Assembly: GCF_004027225.2 (NCBI RefSeq)
Contig: NC_044301.2
Location: 17,257,255 to 17,321,254, forward strand
DNA: 64,000 nucleotides
Direction: 5' to 3'
DNA from: Strigops habroptila
Taxonomy: Eukaryota > Chordata > Aves > Psittaciformes > Psittacidae
Below, one piece after another: positions 51,360-64,000 of this stretch; within the stretch, counting starts at the first letter, position 1; every line of letters starts with the position of its first letter. The position numbers were made by a program, and so were the translations under genes. The notes beneath the pieces are model-generated. The model made no database searches, was not told where the DNA came from, and worked only from the letters and a program-made list of their open reading frames with translations.

Positions 51360-53810
51360 TCTTGCTAATCTTGTAACTAGGGATTTTATAAATCTCTTTC
51401 AAGTAATTTGTTTATAGTTTATCAAAAGGTAGACTTAGACTCTTGAGCCCCATTTAGGTTTTCTGACTTTTGCAGCCAAGTCTTTTTTTTTTTTTTGTGT
51501 TTGTAAACAAACATTTTGCTCCTAGTCTGACTACAGGAATTTAAATCCTTTTTGCGAAGCACTAGCTATACTTACTGAGTAATATTCCTCTATGTACTGT
51601 ATCTGGTTGGTAGCCGACTGCTGATAGTATAGGACCTTACAACTGATTTCTCTTTGTTCTGGGAGTTATAGCTTAGGTTAAAAAGTTGGTGGAAAGTTGC
51701 ACCAGTAGTTGAAAGGTACTAGGGGTACAATAAGCTTGAAAGATGTGCTTGCAATGGCTTTTTAATGCTTTTAAGGGATGCAGCATGTAGTAAAGCTAAC
51801 TGTAGGTGATTTGCTTTTTGTTTCGCTAGTTATATTTGTGCAAAGCAGGATGAGAATAGGTGTAAAAACATCAATGTCTGAATGATATCAGTTTGCAGAT
51901 AGCTTACACAAAATCTAACTGTTATAAGGATAAGACCAATAGGCATTAATATTATTAATCTTTAGGTATGGTACCATTGACTTCAACGAGAATGCTAAAC
52001 TGACTATATGTTTTCCATCTGAATGAGTGAAGAGCAGTGAAATGGGAAAGTATTTTGGGGATATATGTAACTGATTTGGACAATCAGCTGTACAGAAATG
52101 GATATAATTGTAATAGTCCTAGTTAAATTGAATATCAAAAGCCAAGTAGTAACAATGAACAAGAAAGAAAAATTAATAGATTGTCATCAAAGACTAATAG
52201 ATCATAAGTTAACATTACAGGTGTAAAAAGAAGTACCTATCTGGCTATGCACTATATTCTTCAAGTGAATAACATTATTCCTACTGGCTGGACTTTTGCA
52301 TGGGTGCTGGGTGTTGATTCACTTTAGTAAGATTTTCCAGCATCTGGTCCTAAATTTTAATTTTAATATCTAAAAAGGAATGGTAATGTTTGGTTTACAT
52401 TTTCTTGTACAGAACAATACTTTTTCTTCAGTTATAGTATTTTTTTCCCTCTGAAGTTTTTTAAACTTTTATATATGGACAGTAGGCTGGGCCAGGCTTT
52501 CAGTATGTTTCACTCCATACAATGACTTCTACTTGGTTGAAGTGTGTAAAAATGTTCCTGATATATTTACATTGTAACTGATCCTCTCTTGAGAGCTCTG
52601 TACGAAAACACTGCAAAAATCAGGCTCACAGATTTTCTGTGAGAATAGGGTCTAGTATAGTCATACTGAAATCAGTGGGGTTAATCATCAGCTGCTGTAA
52701 ATCAGAATATTTCCAGCAATTTCAATTAAATTTTGCTTACACCAACTGGGCATGCTAGGCTTGTGTAATAGTGGTGAAAAAAAAAAATTAAGCTGACTTC
52801 CTTTGCATAAAGGACAATGATGCATTTACATTTGATTCCAGTGTATTTTAACTGCATGCCTCAGAGCAACAGCAGTTTAATTAAATATCAGTGGAGGGCT
52901 TTTTCTAGACAGAGACCTCTGGAAATTGCTTTAACCCTTTAACATTTAGAAAGCATATTTAGAGAAATGGGATGCTTCCTTTTATGCACTTGCTTTCACA
53001 GTGGTAGAAAAATAGTAAAACATTTGCAGGAAGATACCATCCCATTTCAATCCATTCCACTAGAAGTAATAAAAATCAGCTCTAAGTTTTGTTTTATGAT
53101 AAAGACTCCTACATCAAAATCTAGGAAAAATAACTGGGAGGTAATTTGCTTTATATGACATATGAAATTTTTGAAACTTCTGTCAGTCATGTTATCACAC
53201 TGATGTCATGTCAGTCTCTGGTCATCTTCAGACTTTTAAATCCTAAACCAACACGCTTTTATCACACATGTAGAAATACATATAACTAGGTTTTATCTTC
53301 AGTTGTATTTGAGCTGTATTTGAGCAGAGTCAAATGCAATTTTGCCATGGAAATAAAACATAATTATTAGAATTCCTTGCCTGTCTCCTCTTGAGTTGTT
53401 TAAAATCATGTCTTAGGACTTAAAACATTTTATATTTATTTAAATCTGTATATATTTCTAATTCCAGTTAATCCATAGAAATTTAAATTAGGTGAAGATT
53501 GGAAGAGGAGATAGTTACATTGCAATCTCCTCAACTAGTGTTACTCAGCTAGCACTATGAAGGACAAACTTTTTGCCAGAAACTGTCAACAGGGGGGAAA
53601 AAAAAAAAGCTGGGAAAACCCCTGAGGTCAGAATATAAAGGGGTAAGGGAGAAAAGGTAAGAGAGACTCTTTGTTGAGTTGCAAGGTTCACAGTGAACCC
53701 CTCCTTGCTTCCTAAACTCCTCAGAGAGGAGTTCAGATGCAGCTGGATTCAGTGTTAGGTTCGGACTCAGCCAACAGTTTATGTCTGAAGCATTTAGCAG
53801 GACTTAATCA
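51360..53810. other. Unique AT-rich spacer
   Basis: No gene or repeat recognised apart from short T and A tracts (51487-51497, 53598-53608). Confidence 0.65.
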
Positions 53811-54870
53811 TAGACTCATAGAATCATAGAATAGTTAGGGTTGGAAAGGACCTTAAGATCATCTAGTTCCAACCCCCCTCCCATGGGCAGGGACACCTCG
53901 CACTAAACCATGTCGCCCAAGGCTCTGTCCAACCTGGCCTTGAACACTGCCAGGGATGGAGCATTCACAACTTCCTTGGGCAACCCATTCCAGTGCCTCA
54001 CCACCCTCACTGTAAAGAACTTCTTCCTTATATCTAATCTAAACTTCCCCTGTTTAAGTTTGAAGCCATCACCCCTTGTCCTACCACTACAGTCCCTAAG
54101 GAAGAGTTCCTCCCCAGCATCCTTATAGGCCCCCTTCAGATAGTGGAAGGCTGCTGAGGTCTCCATGCAGCCTTCTCTTCTCCAGGCTGAACAGCCCCAA
54201 CTTTCTCAGCCTGTCTTCATACGGGAGGTGCTCCAGCCCCTGATCATCCTCATGGCCTCCTCTGGACTTGCTCCAACAGCTCCATGTCCTTCTTATGTTG
54301 AGGACACCAGAACTGTACACAATACTCCAAGTGAGGTCTCATGAAGCAGAGTAGAGGGGCAGGATCACCTCCTTCGACCTGCTGGTCACACTTCTTTTGA
54401 TGCAGCCCAGGATACGGTTGGCTTTCTGGGCTGCAAGTGCACACTGCTGGCTCATGTTAAGCTTCTTGTCAACCAACACCCCCAAGTCCTTCTCTGCAGG
54501 GCTGCTCTGAATCTCTTCTCTGCCCAACCTGTAGCTGTGCCTGGGATTGCCCTGACCCAGGTGTAGGACCTTACACTTGGCTTGGTTAAACTTCATAAGG
54601 TTGGCATTGGCCCACCTCACAAGCGTGTCAAGGTCCCTCTGGATGGCATCCCTTCCCTGCAGCGTATCAACCGAACCACACAACTTGGTGTCATTGGCAA
54701 ACTTGCTGAGGGCACACTCAATCCCACTGTCCATGTCGCCGACAAAGATGTTGAACAGGACCGGTCCCAACACCGATCCCTGAGGGACACCACTTGTTAC
54801 AGTTTTCCAACTGGACATTGAGCTGTTTACCACAACTCTTTGCGTGTGGCCGTCGAGCCAATTCTTTAGA
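53811..54870 (-). mobile_element. CR1 LINE 3' half, minus strand
   Basis: The 3' end with TCATAGAATCATAGAATAG is at 53811. Minus-strand frames: C-terminal region 53903-54166, RT 54339-54935 ([12 protein letters not shown] and F-A-N-D-T-K-L, where the usual first Asp of F-A-D-D is Asn). Same subfamily as 1-2553. 5' truncated near 54870. Confidence 0.93.
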
Positions 54871-57479
54871 CCGACTAGAAGTCGGTGACTTGGGGGTATG
54901 TTTGAATTGTGGATTGATATCAGATAAACTTGCACCCTACATGGTGTGTTACTGGGCCACTCGTCTGGCTCTGAAACTCGGCTTTAAAAAAACTGATCAT
55001 AAGATGCTGTTATGAAAGTTTGGGGAATTTAGAAGATAGTAATCACTGCAAGGGTTTAGAGGATTTTCAGATGCCTTGAGGAGAAAATACTTAAAAAAAA
55101 CCAACCACCACCAATATACAAACAAATAACACCCCCCAAAAAACCCCCAAACCAAACCCAAAACAACATCCCCCCCCAAAAAAAAAAAAAAAAGGACAAA
55201 AAACCACCCCACCATACAGACAGACAAACATAAACCACTAAAAACTTCCGATATGTTAAGCTTCTAAGGCTGTTCTATGATTCCTTTGGTTTCATCATGA
55301 ATTTCCAGAAGTAGCATACTGCTTTATCAGTACTGAAGGATCAGAAGTTGACAAATGTGTTGGTTTGTGCATATCCCTGAAGAAATTTTCAGCTAGGTTT
55401 GAAATTGGAGTGTTCCTGACTGTACTTTTTTATATTTTAAATGAAGTATAGTTAATGCTTTTGGATAACTGAGTGTATCTACTTGGGCTGTTTCTAAACA
55501 AAAAGAGAAATCTTGCCCTGCTGTTCTCTTAGCATGTAACAAATACTGCTTTCAATTGGTCCTCCTGAGAGTCTGAAAGTAAGTGGTGTTGAAGTAAGTG
55601 GTTGTTAATACATTTTGCATGTATTGCACATCTATGTATTCACAGGGCTTGGGAGTGCATAAAAAATATGTTTATTTGATGATATACTGGGAAACAACGT
55701 AGGAGGAAGTAATCGTTCGTGTCTGTTACTCAGAGTGAGAATAACCCCTCAGAGCATCTTAAACCAGGTCAGCAAGGCACTAAGGGCTTGTCGAACAATT
55801 GTGCAGTTGGACAGTGGTATTGGTGAAAATGAAAGTCTTTGATTTGCAAAGTCTTATATGATGTTCTTCATGTAATGTGGGATTTTTGTTTTGAGCAGCC
55901 TGTTATGCTGTTATGCTGACCCACAAACATGATATAATACTGCAAAGGCAAGTGCTTAGATGTTTGCTGCTGCTACCTGTTAGCTCCTCAGCATAAATTA
56001 TATTATGCTGTACCTTGCTCATGAAAAATGAGCATTTGTATAATATAAAATGTATCAAGGTAATAGTGACTGAAACTTACAATGGCTTGCAGTAACTTTG
56101 AAAACTTACAAACTTAATTTCAGGGGGAATTTTACCTATAACAAGAATTAATTTTATGTACAAGCAATTTGACAGCTGCTGCATTTTCAATTGTTTCAAA
56201 ATCCTTGGTGAAGGGCAGGAAATCAGTTAATTTGGGTTTACGTCAGTCATAGCTGGACTAAAAGCTTTACTGGATATAGATTCTGAAGTGCTTCAGTTAT
56301 TTGCGGTGTTTCCTTAAATGTTGAAAGCTAGACTCCCTCAATGGTTTTTCAGAATATAAATAATCTTTTGTTGAGATCTTGTTATAATAATCTTAACTTG
56401 AGGGTTATCAGTTAGAATTGAACCTCTGCATAGTTCACTGGTAGTTTAGATCAGCCCCTTTATGTATGGAACTATTGACATACATGACCTGTAATAGGTG
56501 TGATTTTTGCATCCTTCAGACTGATACATATGGCACAGTTAATCCAAGAGACCATTAGATGGTACAGTCTAAATTACATCAGAAATTATTACATTTCATG
56601 CTCAGTATAGCAAGTTTTACTTTTTAGACAAAAGTGTATCAGATTAAGGTTTCTCAAAGGCAGAGAGGTGGTGTTCAGGTGATTGTGGTGACAGAAGATT
56701 TATCAGCTTTGGTATGTCTAGCTCCAAAAGTGTAACTGCATGACAGAGTTTAAAAAGGAAAAAAAAAAAAGAAAAATATCCTTGTCAGCTTGACTTGAGG
56801 GTCAGAGCTTTTTTTTTTCTTCCTCCAGTCTCAGACTTGTAAGTGGGAATTCTGCTTATTGCAGTATGCAAGCAGTATTTCATCTGTGTTGGTTCATATT
56901 TAAAGGATGGCAAGACCTAACACAGCTGTTCAATGCATAGCAAGCCACAGGCATCAGGCAACTAACCAGAGTTACTTTAAATCCAGAGTTTGGGGTTTAT
57001 AGTAGTGGGGGGCTTTGTCAGTTTTGCTTTTTTTTTGCTTTTTTTTTAATTTCTTTTTTCTTATGTATGGGCTATTGAGGGTAGAAAAGAACAAATGCCT
57101 ATACCAGTACTAATGGTTGTATGTTGCAGTTAATAAAACTAATGCAGTCTCTCAAAGATAATTTAGCCTTCTAGTACAGTTGTACTTCCTGCAAAGACAT
57201 GTAAATAACAGTACCTGCTTTAGGTAAGTTGTTTGTGTGAACTAGCAAACCAAATAGGGTGAATGAGCTATACCTCTACCAGTGTGAGATTGTTAACTCC
57301 ACAGCAGCAACAGTTGAACAAGGTGTTTCACACTTTCTGACCCCCAACTACTTCCCATTCAATGTGCTAGCATAAAGTGATGTTAATTTCACTTTACCTT
57401 TGAGTTGAGATTCACTCTTGCTGTATCGTGAAGGTAGTATGGAGATCAGTCTAGCTACGTTTTCCACAATGACACAAGC
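54871..57479. other. Unique AT-rich spacer with simple tracts
   Basis: An A/C-rich tract at 55090-55230 (AAAACC and CCCCAAA units and an A15 run), poly-A near 56757-56772 and T-rich stretches near 56809 and 57029. No gene supported. Confidence 0.65.
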
Positions 57480-58090
57480 TGTCCTGGTTTCAGCTGGGAT
57501 GGTTTTGTGTTTTTTTTCCTAGTAGCTGGTACAGTGCTGTGTTTTGGCTTCAGTCCGAGAATAATACTGGTAACACACCAATGTTTTAGTTGTTGCCCAG
57601 TAGCGCTTACCCTGATGAAGGACTTTTCAGTCCCTCGTGCTCTGCCAGCAAGGAGGGGCACAAGAAGCTGGGAGGGAGCAGAGACAGGACACCTGACCTG
57701 AACTAGCCAAAGGGGTATTCCATCCTACAGCATGTCATGCCCAGTATAGAAACTGGGGGGAGTTACCCAGAAAGGGCCAATCACTGCTCGGGTCAGGCTG
57801 GGTATCGGTCAGCGGGTGGTGAGCAATTGTACTGCGCATCACTTGTGTTTATTGTTTGTTTGGTTTTTCTTTTCCTTTCCCCTTTTAGTTTTATACTCTC
57901 TCCCCTTGTTATTTAACTTATTATTATTATTATACTGTACTTTATTTATTACATTGTTCTTATCTCAACCTGTGGGGATTACATTCTTTCCATTCTCCTT
58001 CCCATCCCGCCCCCGGGAAGGGGGAAGGGGGGGAGGGGTAAGCGAGCAGCTGAGTGGTACTGAGTTGCTGGCTGGGCTTAAACCACAACA
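57480..58090 (+). mobile_element. Solo LTR of the ERVL-like family, 611 bp
   Basis: TGTCCTGGTTTCAG to AACCACAACA, with CAAGC on both sides (57475-57479 and 58091-58095): a 5-bp target duplication. Confidence 0.94.
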
Positions 58091-58095
58091 CAAGC

Positions 58096-58971
58096 AAACA
58101 AAAACCACTAGATTTTTGTGACCCCTGGAAAGAGGAGAGGTTGGATATGTCATGGGATGCTTTAAGAAGAAAATGCTAAAGGGAAGAAGGGTGTTAGTCA
58201 CTTTTCCTCATGAATTTACATTAAAAAAGTTCATGATTTGATTCATGACAATGATTTGAACCTCTCCTAAGTTACTTTCTTATACACAGCCATAACTACT
58301 ACACTAGATTCTTAAGCTTCTCTGCTCTATTAAAATTTGATTCAGAGCCCTAAATGAGAACCTTTGAGGTCTTGGCCTTACACTATAAATGTGAAGGCTT
58401 TTTTACTCAAAATATCAAATACCTTAAGTGATGCCGTTTGTTTTTCTCTGAATGTGTATAAACTCCTCCACCTCATGGGGCAATTGGCATAGGCTGCATC
58501 TATAAAAACATGTAGATAAAGCAAGGTAAATTGCAATGTAAATATTTTTTAGGTGTTTCATGAGGTAAACAGGTTAATGAACATAAGGAGGCAGTCCTCA
58601 ATACAGGTTGTGGGCAAGCTGGCAAAAATGCAATTTCTTCACAGAAACAAAATCATAGTTCTTGACTAATGGGGAGATGAAAGTTCTAGGGCTTTCCAGA
58701 GAACAGTGCTTTCTTAGTAGTGGTCTATCTTGGGTGTCAGCAAAGTGGGGATTATGCTTTCCGATAAGGTATTATACATGTAGGTAATAGAGATCTTATA
58801 TAGAGGGAAAGATGCTAGAGGACAAAGGACAGAATTTTCTAATTGCACTAAAGCTGGGATAAATAAGGCATTTAAACCTGTTTGTTTTCTTATGGTAAAT
58901 TTACCTGGTGATCCTGTAATGGTGTATATACAAAACAATAATTAACTGAACTTAGTACAGATCTTTGCCTA
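58096..58971. other. Spacer between LTRs
   Basis: Unique AT-rich DNA; no feature seen. Confidence 0.6.
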
Positions 58972-59308
58972 TGCCCTGGGTTCAGCTGTAACAGTTATTT
59001 TTCTCCTTCTTAGTAGCTGGTGCAGTGCTGTGTTTTCGACTTGAGTCTGAGAACAATGCTGATAACACACCAGTGTTTTAGTTGTTGCTAAGTAATGCTT
59101 ACCCCAATCGAGGACTTTTCAGTCTCTCATGCTCTGCCAGTGAGGAGGGGCACGGGAAGCCAGGAGGAAGCAGAGACAGGACACCTGACCCAAAGTAGCC
59201 AAAGGGCTATTCCATCCCACAGCACATCATGCCCAGTATAGAAACTGGGGGGAGTTACCCGGAAGGGGCCGACTGCTCTTCAGGGACAGGCTGGGCATTG
59301 GTCAGTGG
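58972..59308 (+). mobile_element. 3'-truncated LTR of the ERVL-like family
   Basis: Begins TGCCCTGGGTTCAG and follows the LTR to GGTCAGTGGGT, where similarity stops; about half the LTR is lost. No target duplication can be tested. Confidence 0.9.
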
Positions 59309-59473
59309 GTTCTTGATGAAACAAAAGGGGCCACAAAAAGGGAACGGACTTGTTAAAAGAGAAAGCATGTTCCCTACTGGGTGATGCTCCAATGAGAAAA
59401 TGATGAATAAATAGCTAGCTAACATGCATGGACTAATGTATAATTTATTTTTCAATTTGCCAAAGCAGCTAAA

Positions 59474-60101
59474 TGCCCTGGGTTTAGATGTAACAGTTAT
59501 TTTTCTCCTTCTTAGTAGCTGGTGCAGTGCTCTATTTTCAGCTTTAGTCTGAGAATAACGCTGATAACACAGTGATGTTTTAGTTGTTGCTAAGTAACGC
59601 TTACCCCGATCAAGGACTTTTCAGTCTCATGCTCTGCCAGAGAGGAGGGGCACAAGAAGCCAGGAGGAAGCAGAGACAGGACACCTGACTCAAACTGGCC
59701 AAAGGGCTATTCCATCCCACAGCACATCATGCCCAGTATAGAAACTGGGGGGAGTTACCTGGAAGGCCCAGATCGCTACTCAGGTTGGGCTGGGTATCGG
59801 TCGGCGGGTGCTGAGCAATTGTATTGGGCATCACTTGTGTTTATTGTTTTCTTTTCCTTTTCCCTTTTTAGCTTGATATTCTCTCCCCTTGTTATTATTT
59901 CCCTTATCATTATTATTATTAGTGGTAGCAGTAGTGGTTTTGTATGGTACCTTAGTTATTGGACTGTTCTTTTCTCAACCTGTGGGAGTTACATTCTTTC
60001 GATTCTCTTCCCCATCCCTCTGGGAGCGGGGGGGGAAGAAGGGGGGGAGTGAGGGAGCGGCTGCATGGTTCCGAGTTACCGGCTGGGCTTAAACCACGAC
60101 A
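59474..60101 (+). mobile_element. Solo LTR of the ERVL-like family, 628 bp
   Basis: TGCCCTGGGTTTAG to AACCACGACA, with CTAAA on both sides (59469-59473 and 60102-60106). It shares the TGCCC start with 58972-59308, so the two belong to one subgroup. Confidence 0.94.
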
Positions 60102-60106
60102 CTAAA

Positions 60107-62560
60107 TCAAATCAGTGTGTAGCACTAAACTGTAGATCCTAAGCATGTATTTTTTTTTAAAATACACTGCTTTTCCTACAATGTTACAGATTAGCCCTTC
60201 CACAAAGCCATAGATAGGATCCTATACAGAATGTAAGTGTTTAGCTGCTTTAGCCAAGTGCTGAAATGCTTGAGAAATTAGACATGGCCTCTAACTTGAA
60301 GCCAGTGCCCCTTACTAAGTACTCTTATAGAGATACTTCAACTTTACCTTTCTTCTGTACTGGACTTAACCCAGCCAATCTACAATAGCCTGGAGGAGAA
60401 TAAGATCACTGATCAGTTGGTGGGGCTAATTTTGCATTTTACAGGAAGATGAAGGGAGAAAAAGGAAAAAAAAAACAAAACCAAACTCAAACACTGATTC
60501 CCACCTTACTGCAATAATGTACTTTCCCAACAGATCAATAACTGAAGAAAAAAAACATGTTAGTGGTCTCAGTTTGGTTTTGGTTTTTGTTTGGTTTGGG
60601 TTTTTTTTTTACTAACAAGTGCTAGCACAGGAAAAAGCTCATGCAGCCTTGCATGCTTTGTTATGTTTGTTATGGACTAGAACCTATAAAGGTCTGATCT
60701 CTCTTTAGAACCATGACACAAATGTTATTAATCACTAGAATCCTGTCATACACTCAGGTACACTTACAGGAACTGTTTTCAGCTATTTTATCAAATAGGT
60801 GCATTCTTACTATATATTCCCCATATATCCTAGAAATACTGGTAGACTATTTCAGGCTTTTTGCTGGCTCAAGTAGTTGCAGATGGTCCCAGCTATCACT
60901 TAGTTCAAACACATCCTACTAAGCAGCATTCAACTCTTGGAACTGAACTTTTTTTATTTTTACTTACATGCTTGGTTTTGTATTTCTGTGGCTTCTATTA
61001 ACTGTTCTTGGTTCTATCTTGTGTGGTTTCTTCAAGGGCACCACTGGAGGCTTCTCAGATTTGAATCTACTAACCAGCCTTCTACATAAAACATTTTTAA
61101 TAAAACAATGTCTAGCTTGATGCTTACTAATTTTTCTGTTGTAGGATATGGGAAGCAGTGTTGGTGGATAAAATATGCCACAAAGTAAAAAGTTGGTGAG
61201 TTTATGTTAGTCAATATCAAATACCTTTTAATGTTAGCATTTTTAAAGCTAAGACCTCATTTTATTTTAGAATTGAAATTTAAGTAATTTAAAAGCCAAG
61301 TTTGTGGAAGCTAATAGCCCTGAACTTGTTTTGTTTTTCCTTAAAAATAGAGGATGCCATTTCCATTTAAGCAGAACTGTAGGAAATCACATGGATACAG
61401 ATGGGTACAAAGTTTGATGCTTGCACGTTTCCCCCCCCCTGCTTTTTCTGTACATATGCCAAGGCTCTGTTAGCAACTGATGGGTTGGTCCAGCAGCAGC
61501 AGATAGGAAGTTCTGCTACAGAGCTCAAATCTGGATAAAGAGAAAATACCAGATTTCTATACTCTCTATTCTTCTTCTCCAATTACAAGAACAAAAAAAT
61601 TGCATGACAACATGATTCTCAAGCCTACTGATGCTGAGCTAGGTACAATCTTTTAATATTAATTTATTATGTTTATATTGAAGCTTTATACTGGTTGATT
61701 AGTGCAGGCTGAAAGCTTCTCACATTTTCTGCTCAAAGATGATCCTCATGAAAATGTTTGAAATTAAAATTCTAAATTGCTCAAATAAAAATTATTTTTC
61801 CTTGGGTTTACTATTTTACCATTTACAATATTATGTCATGCAAATTTTAACAGGGTAGATATTATGACTAGTCCCTACATTGCTTACCAGCCTATGTTTT
61901 GGCACCAGCTGAACAAATTACTTGGTTTTATAAATTTTTTTTTTTAAAGGATTTTTTATCTTTCAGATTTTTCTTCCATAGTAATGAAGATCTCTCCATG
62001 CAAAAATATCCATCCAATTGTCACTCTCTCTCCAGTTTCATCTGTTTCTTTGAAGGCAGGGTTGAAAAGTGATTAAAAAATAATCCAGTTATAGTCAACA
62101 ATAAAATAATATAGTCTTTGGTAGGTAGAAAGCACACAATGCATGAACGGAAGGAAGGATACTGCCCTAAATGCAACATGAATGAATGAGTTGGCAAGAC
62201 AAACTGGAGGACAGGTTATCTAATCAAGGTAGTAGAGGGCCCTACTTCTCTTCATATTCCCACAATAGGGTCTGGATTTAGATCTAGGTAGAGGAAGGGA
62301 GAAGGGGAGGAGAACTAACAGATTTAATTTACAAGGTTGATTGTAAATACAGAGACCTGACATATCTGGTTTTTGAGGATGGCTACGTTTTCTGTCATAG
62401 GATGCCAATACTCATTTTTCGTTAAGGCTGATCTGGCAGCTTATGCTCCTGAATTACCTTGCTGAAAGATCAGATTGGTGTTTGCTTATGTCAGAGCAAG
62501 GCAGAGTGGCAGAAACATGGCTTTACCAGCTTGCTTCATCTTAAACTGTCACAGACCTTT
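60107..62560. other. Unique AT-rich spacer
   Basis: Nothing recognised except short A/T and GTTT tracts (60460-60485, 60578-60611). Confidence 0.65.
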
Positions 62561-63349
62561 CTTCACCGTTGAGCACAGATGGTTTGGAAACAGTATGCTC
62601 CCCATGCCTGGATGCTACTCCTCACGTGGAGTGGCAAAATGGTTTTGCTGGCCATCAGCCCTCTCAGCATCACTGGCAGAGCCAAGCGTATCAGTGCCTG
62701 CATCTTGAATGGACTTTTAAATTGTGATACACAACATGCTGCATTATTAGTGCCTGAAATCCTGCCTGCGTGTGGGTGTTCAGCCGCTGCCCCAGTGAGA
62801 GCTGCTATATGTTCTCTGCAGGCAGGCCTTGCAGCGTGCAGCAGCACATTGCACAGCACCCCGCGGCTGCGGCAATGCAGACAGCTTAGTGATCTTATTG
62901 CAATAGCACGATTTCTCAATTAAAAGTACGTGTATGTTCGACGCACCTCCTCGCTTTGGCATCAGGAAGGACAACACCTGCTGTGGGGAGCGCTTAGCCC
63001 TAGCTTCCCGCTATCTACGGGCACAGGCCCCATGGGCGATGGCGGTGCCAGCCGGCAACACAAGGGAGCTTCAGCTTCCAGGCGGTGCCACTTCCGACAC
63101 GGGCGAGCCCAGGCCAACCCCTCGCACTGCACCGGCGCTGAGAGGAACCGTCACCACCACTGAGAAGCACCCTGCACCCACCATCCTCCCCTGGTCCCGA
63201 AACCCCGGGTGAACCCCTAATGCTCCTCGGGGGAAGTGATGGTGGTGTAAAAATGCCCCAGCCGCCTCACTACGCCCCACAACCTTCGGGGACTGTTTCT
63301 CCTATTCCGCCATCACCGCACCACCAGGAACGACTCCCCCCAGAGCACC
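62561..63349. other. GC-rising region upstream of PRKAA1
   Basis: Composition becomes GC- and CpG-richer. Several open frames exist on both strands (for example 62579-62923), but none resembles a known protein, and I do not call them genes. Confidence 0.5.
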
Positions 63350-63404
63350 GCTAAGACAACCCAATCCTCCCCCTCCTCGAAGAGCAATGGTTTATCCCCG
63401 GGGA

Positions 63405-64000
<596 letters not shown>

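Noticed and set aside
62579..62923. A 114-residue plus-strand frame before PRKAA1, with an overlapping minus-strand frame
   Set aside because: No similarity to a known protein, no splice or promoter evidence, and equal-length frames on both strands suggest a GC composition effect.

Overview
This is vertebrate nuclear DNA, almost certainly from a bird. It has long AT-rich introns and intergenic DNA, many CR1 (chicken repeat 1) LINE copies with the typical 3' end that matches TCATAGAAT, and several ERV LTRs. Two host genes are visible. ZFR (zinc finger RNA-binding protein) lies on the minus strand: its first nine coding exons are at 32387 down to 2714, and the gene continues past the left edge. 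The first coding exon of an AMP-activated kinase alpha subunit, best read as PRKAA1, lies on the plus strand at 63510-63615 and runs off the right edge. Both genes belong to the human 5p / avian Z block. Repeats cover a little under half of the window by my own tally of boundaries, the two genes are not neighbours in human, and the PRKAA1 exon is unusually diverged. A W-chromosome (female-specific) origin with gametologs of Z genes is therefore my preferred inference. It is not proven.

Layout. 1-2641: a CR1 LINE (plus) in ZFR intron 9. 2714-13540: ZFR exons 9 to 3, with a solo LTR in intron 7 and small CR1 tails in introns 3 and 4. 13541-32033: the 18.5-kb intron 2, holding five clear CR1 pieces and one old relic, a sense-oriented solo LTR, and dispersed fragments of a local repeat. 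32034-32387: exons 2 and 1. 32388-32870: a GC-rich promoter region with ZNF143-like and NRF1-like motifs and microsatellites. 33211-37456: a gammaretrovirus-like (ERV1-type) relic with a 5' LTR, gag, protease, gutted RT, RNase H and integrase, cut off by a nearly full-length CR1 (37457-41840, minus). 42870-51359: a nested complex of an LTR, an inverted CR1 piece, an inverted gag piece, and an ERVL-like provirus (plus) whose leader contains a 5S-rRNA-like stretch. 53811-54870: a CR1 (minus). 57480-60101: three more LTRs of the same family in one orientation. 60102-63300: mostly unique DNA. 63350-64000: the GC-rich PRKAA1 promoter, exon 1 and start of intron 1.

ZFR reads intact across 561 codons with matching splice phases, so it looks functional; one intron uses a GC donor. 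All retroelement genes carry stops, frameshifts or deletions. The most unusual observations are: (1) a 5S-rRNA-like segment inside the provirus leader; (2) a near-perfect 475-bp inverted repeat with arms in ZFR introns 9 and 2, whose left arm carries 78 bp of non-CR1 flank as if pasted by ectopic gene conversion; (3) the diverged PRKAA1 exon; (4) a three-piece mosaic at 26411-26671 whose parts recur elsewhere in reverse order.
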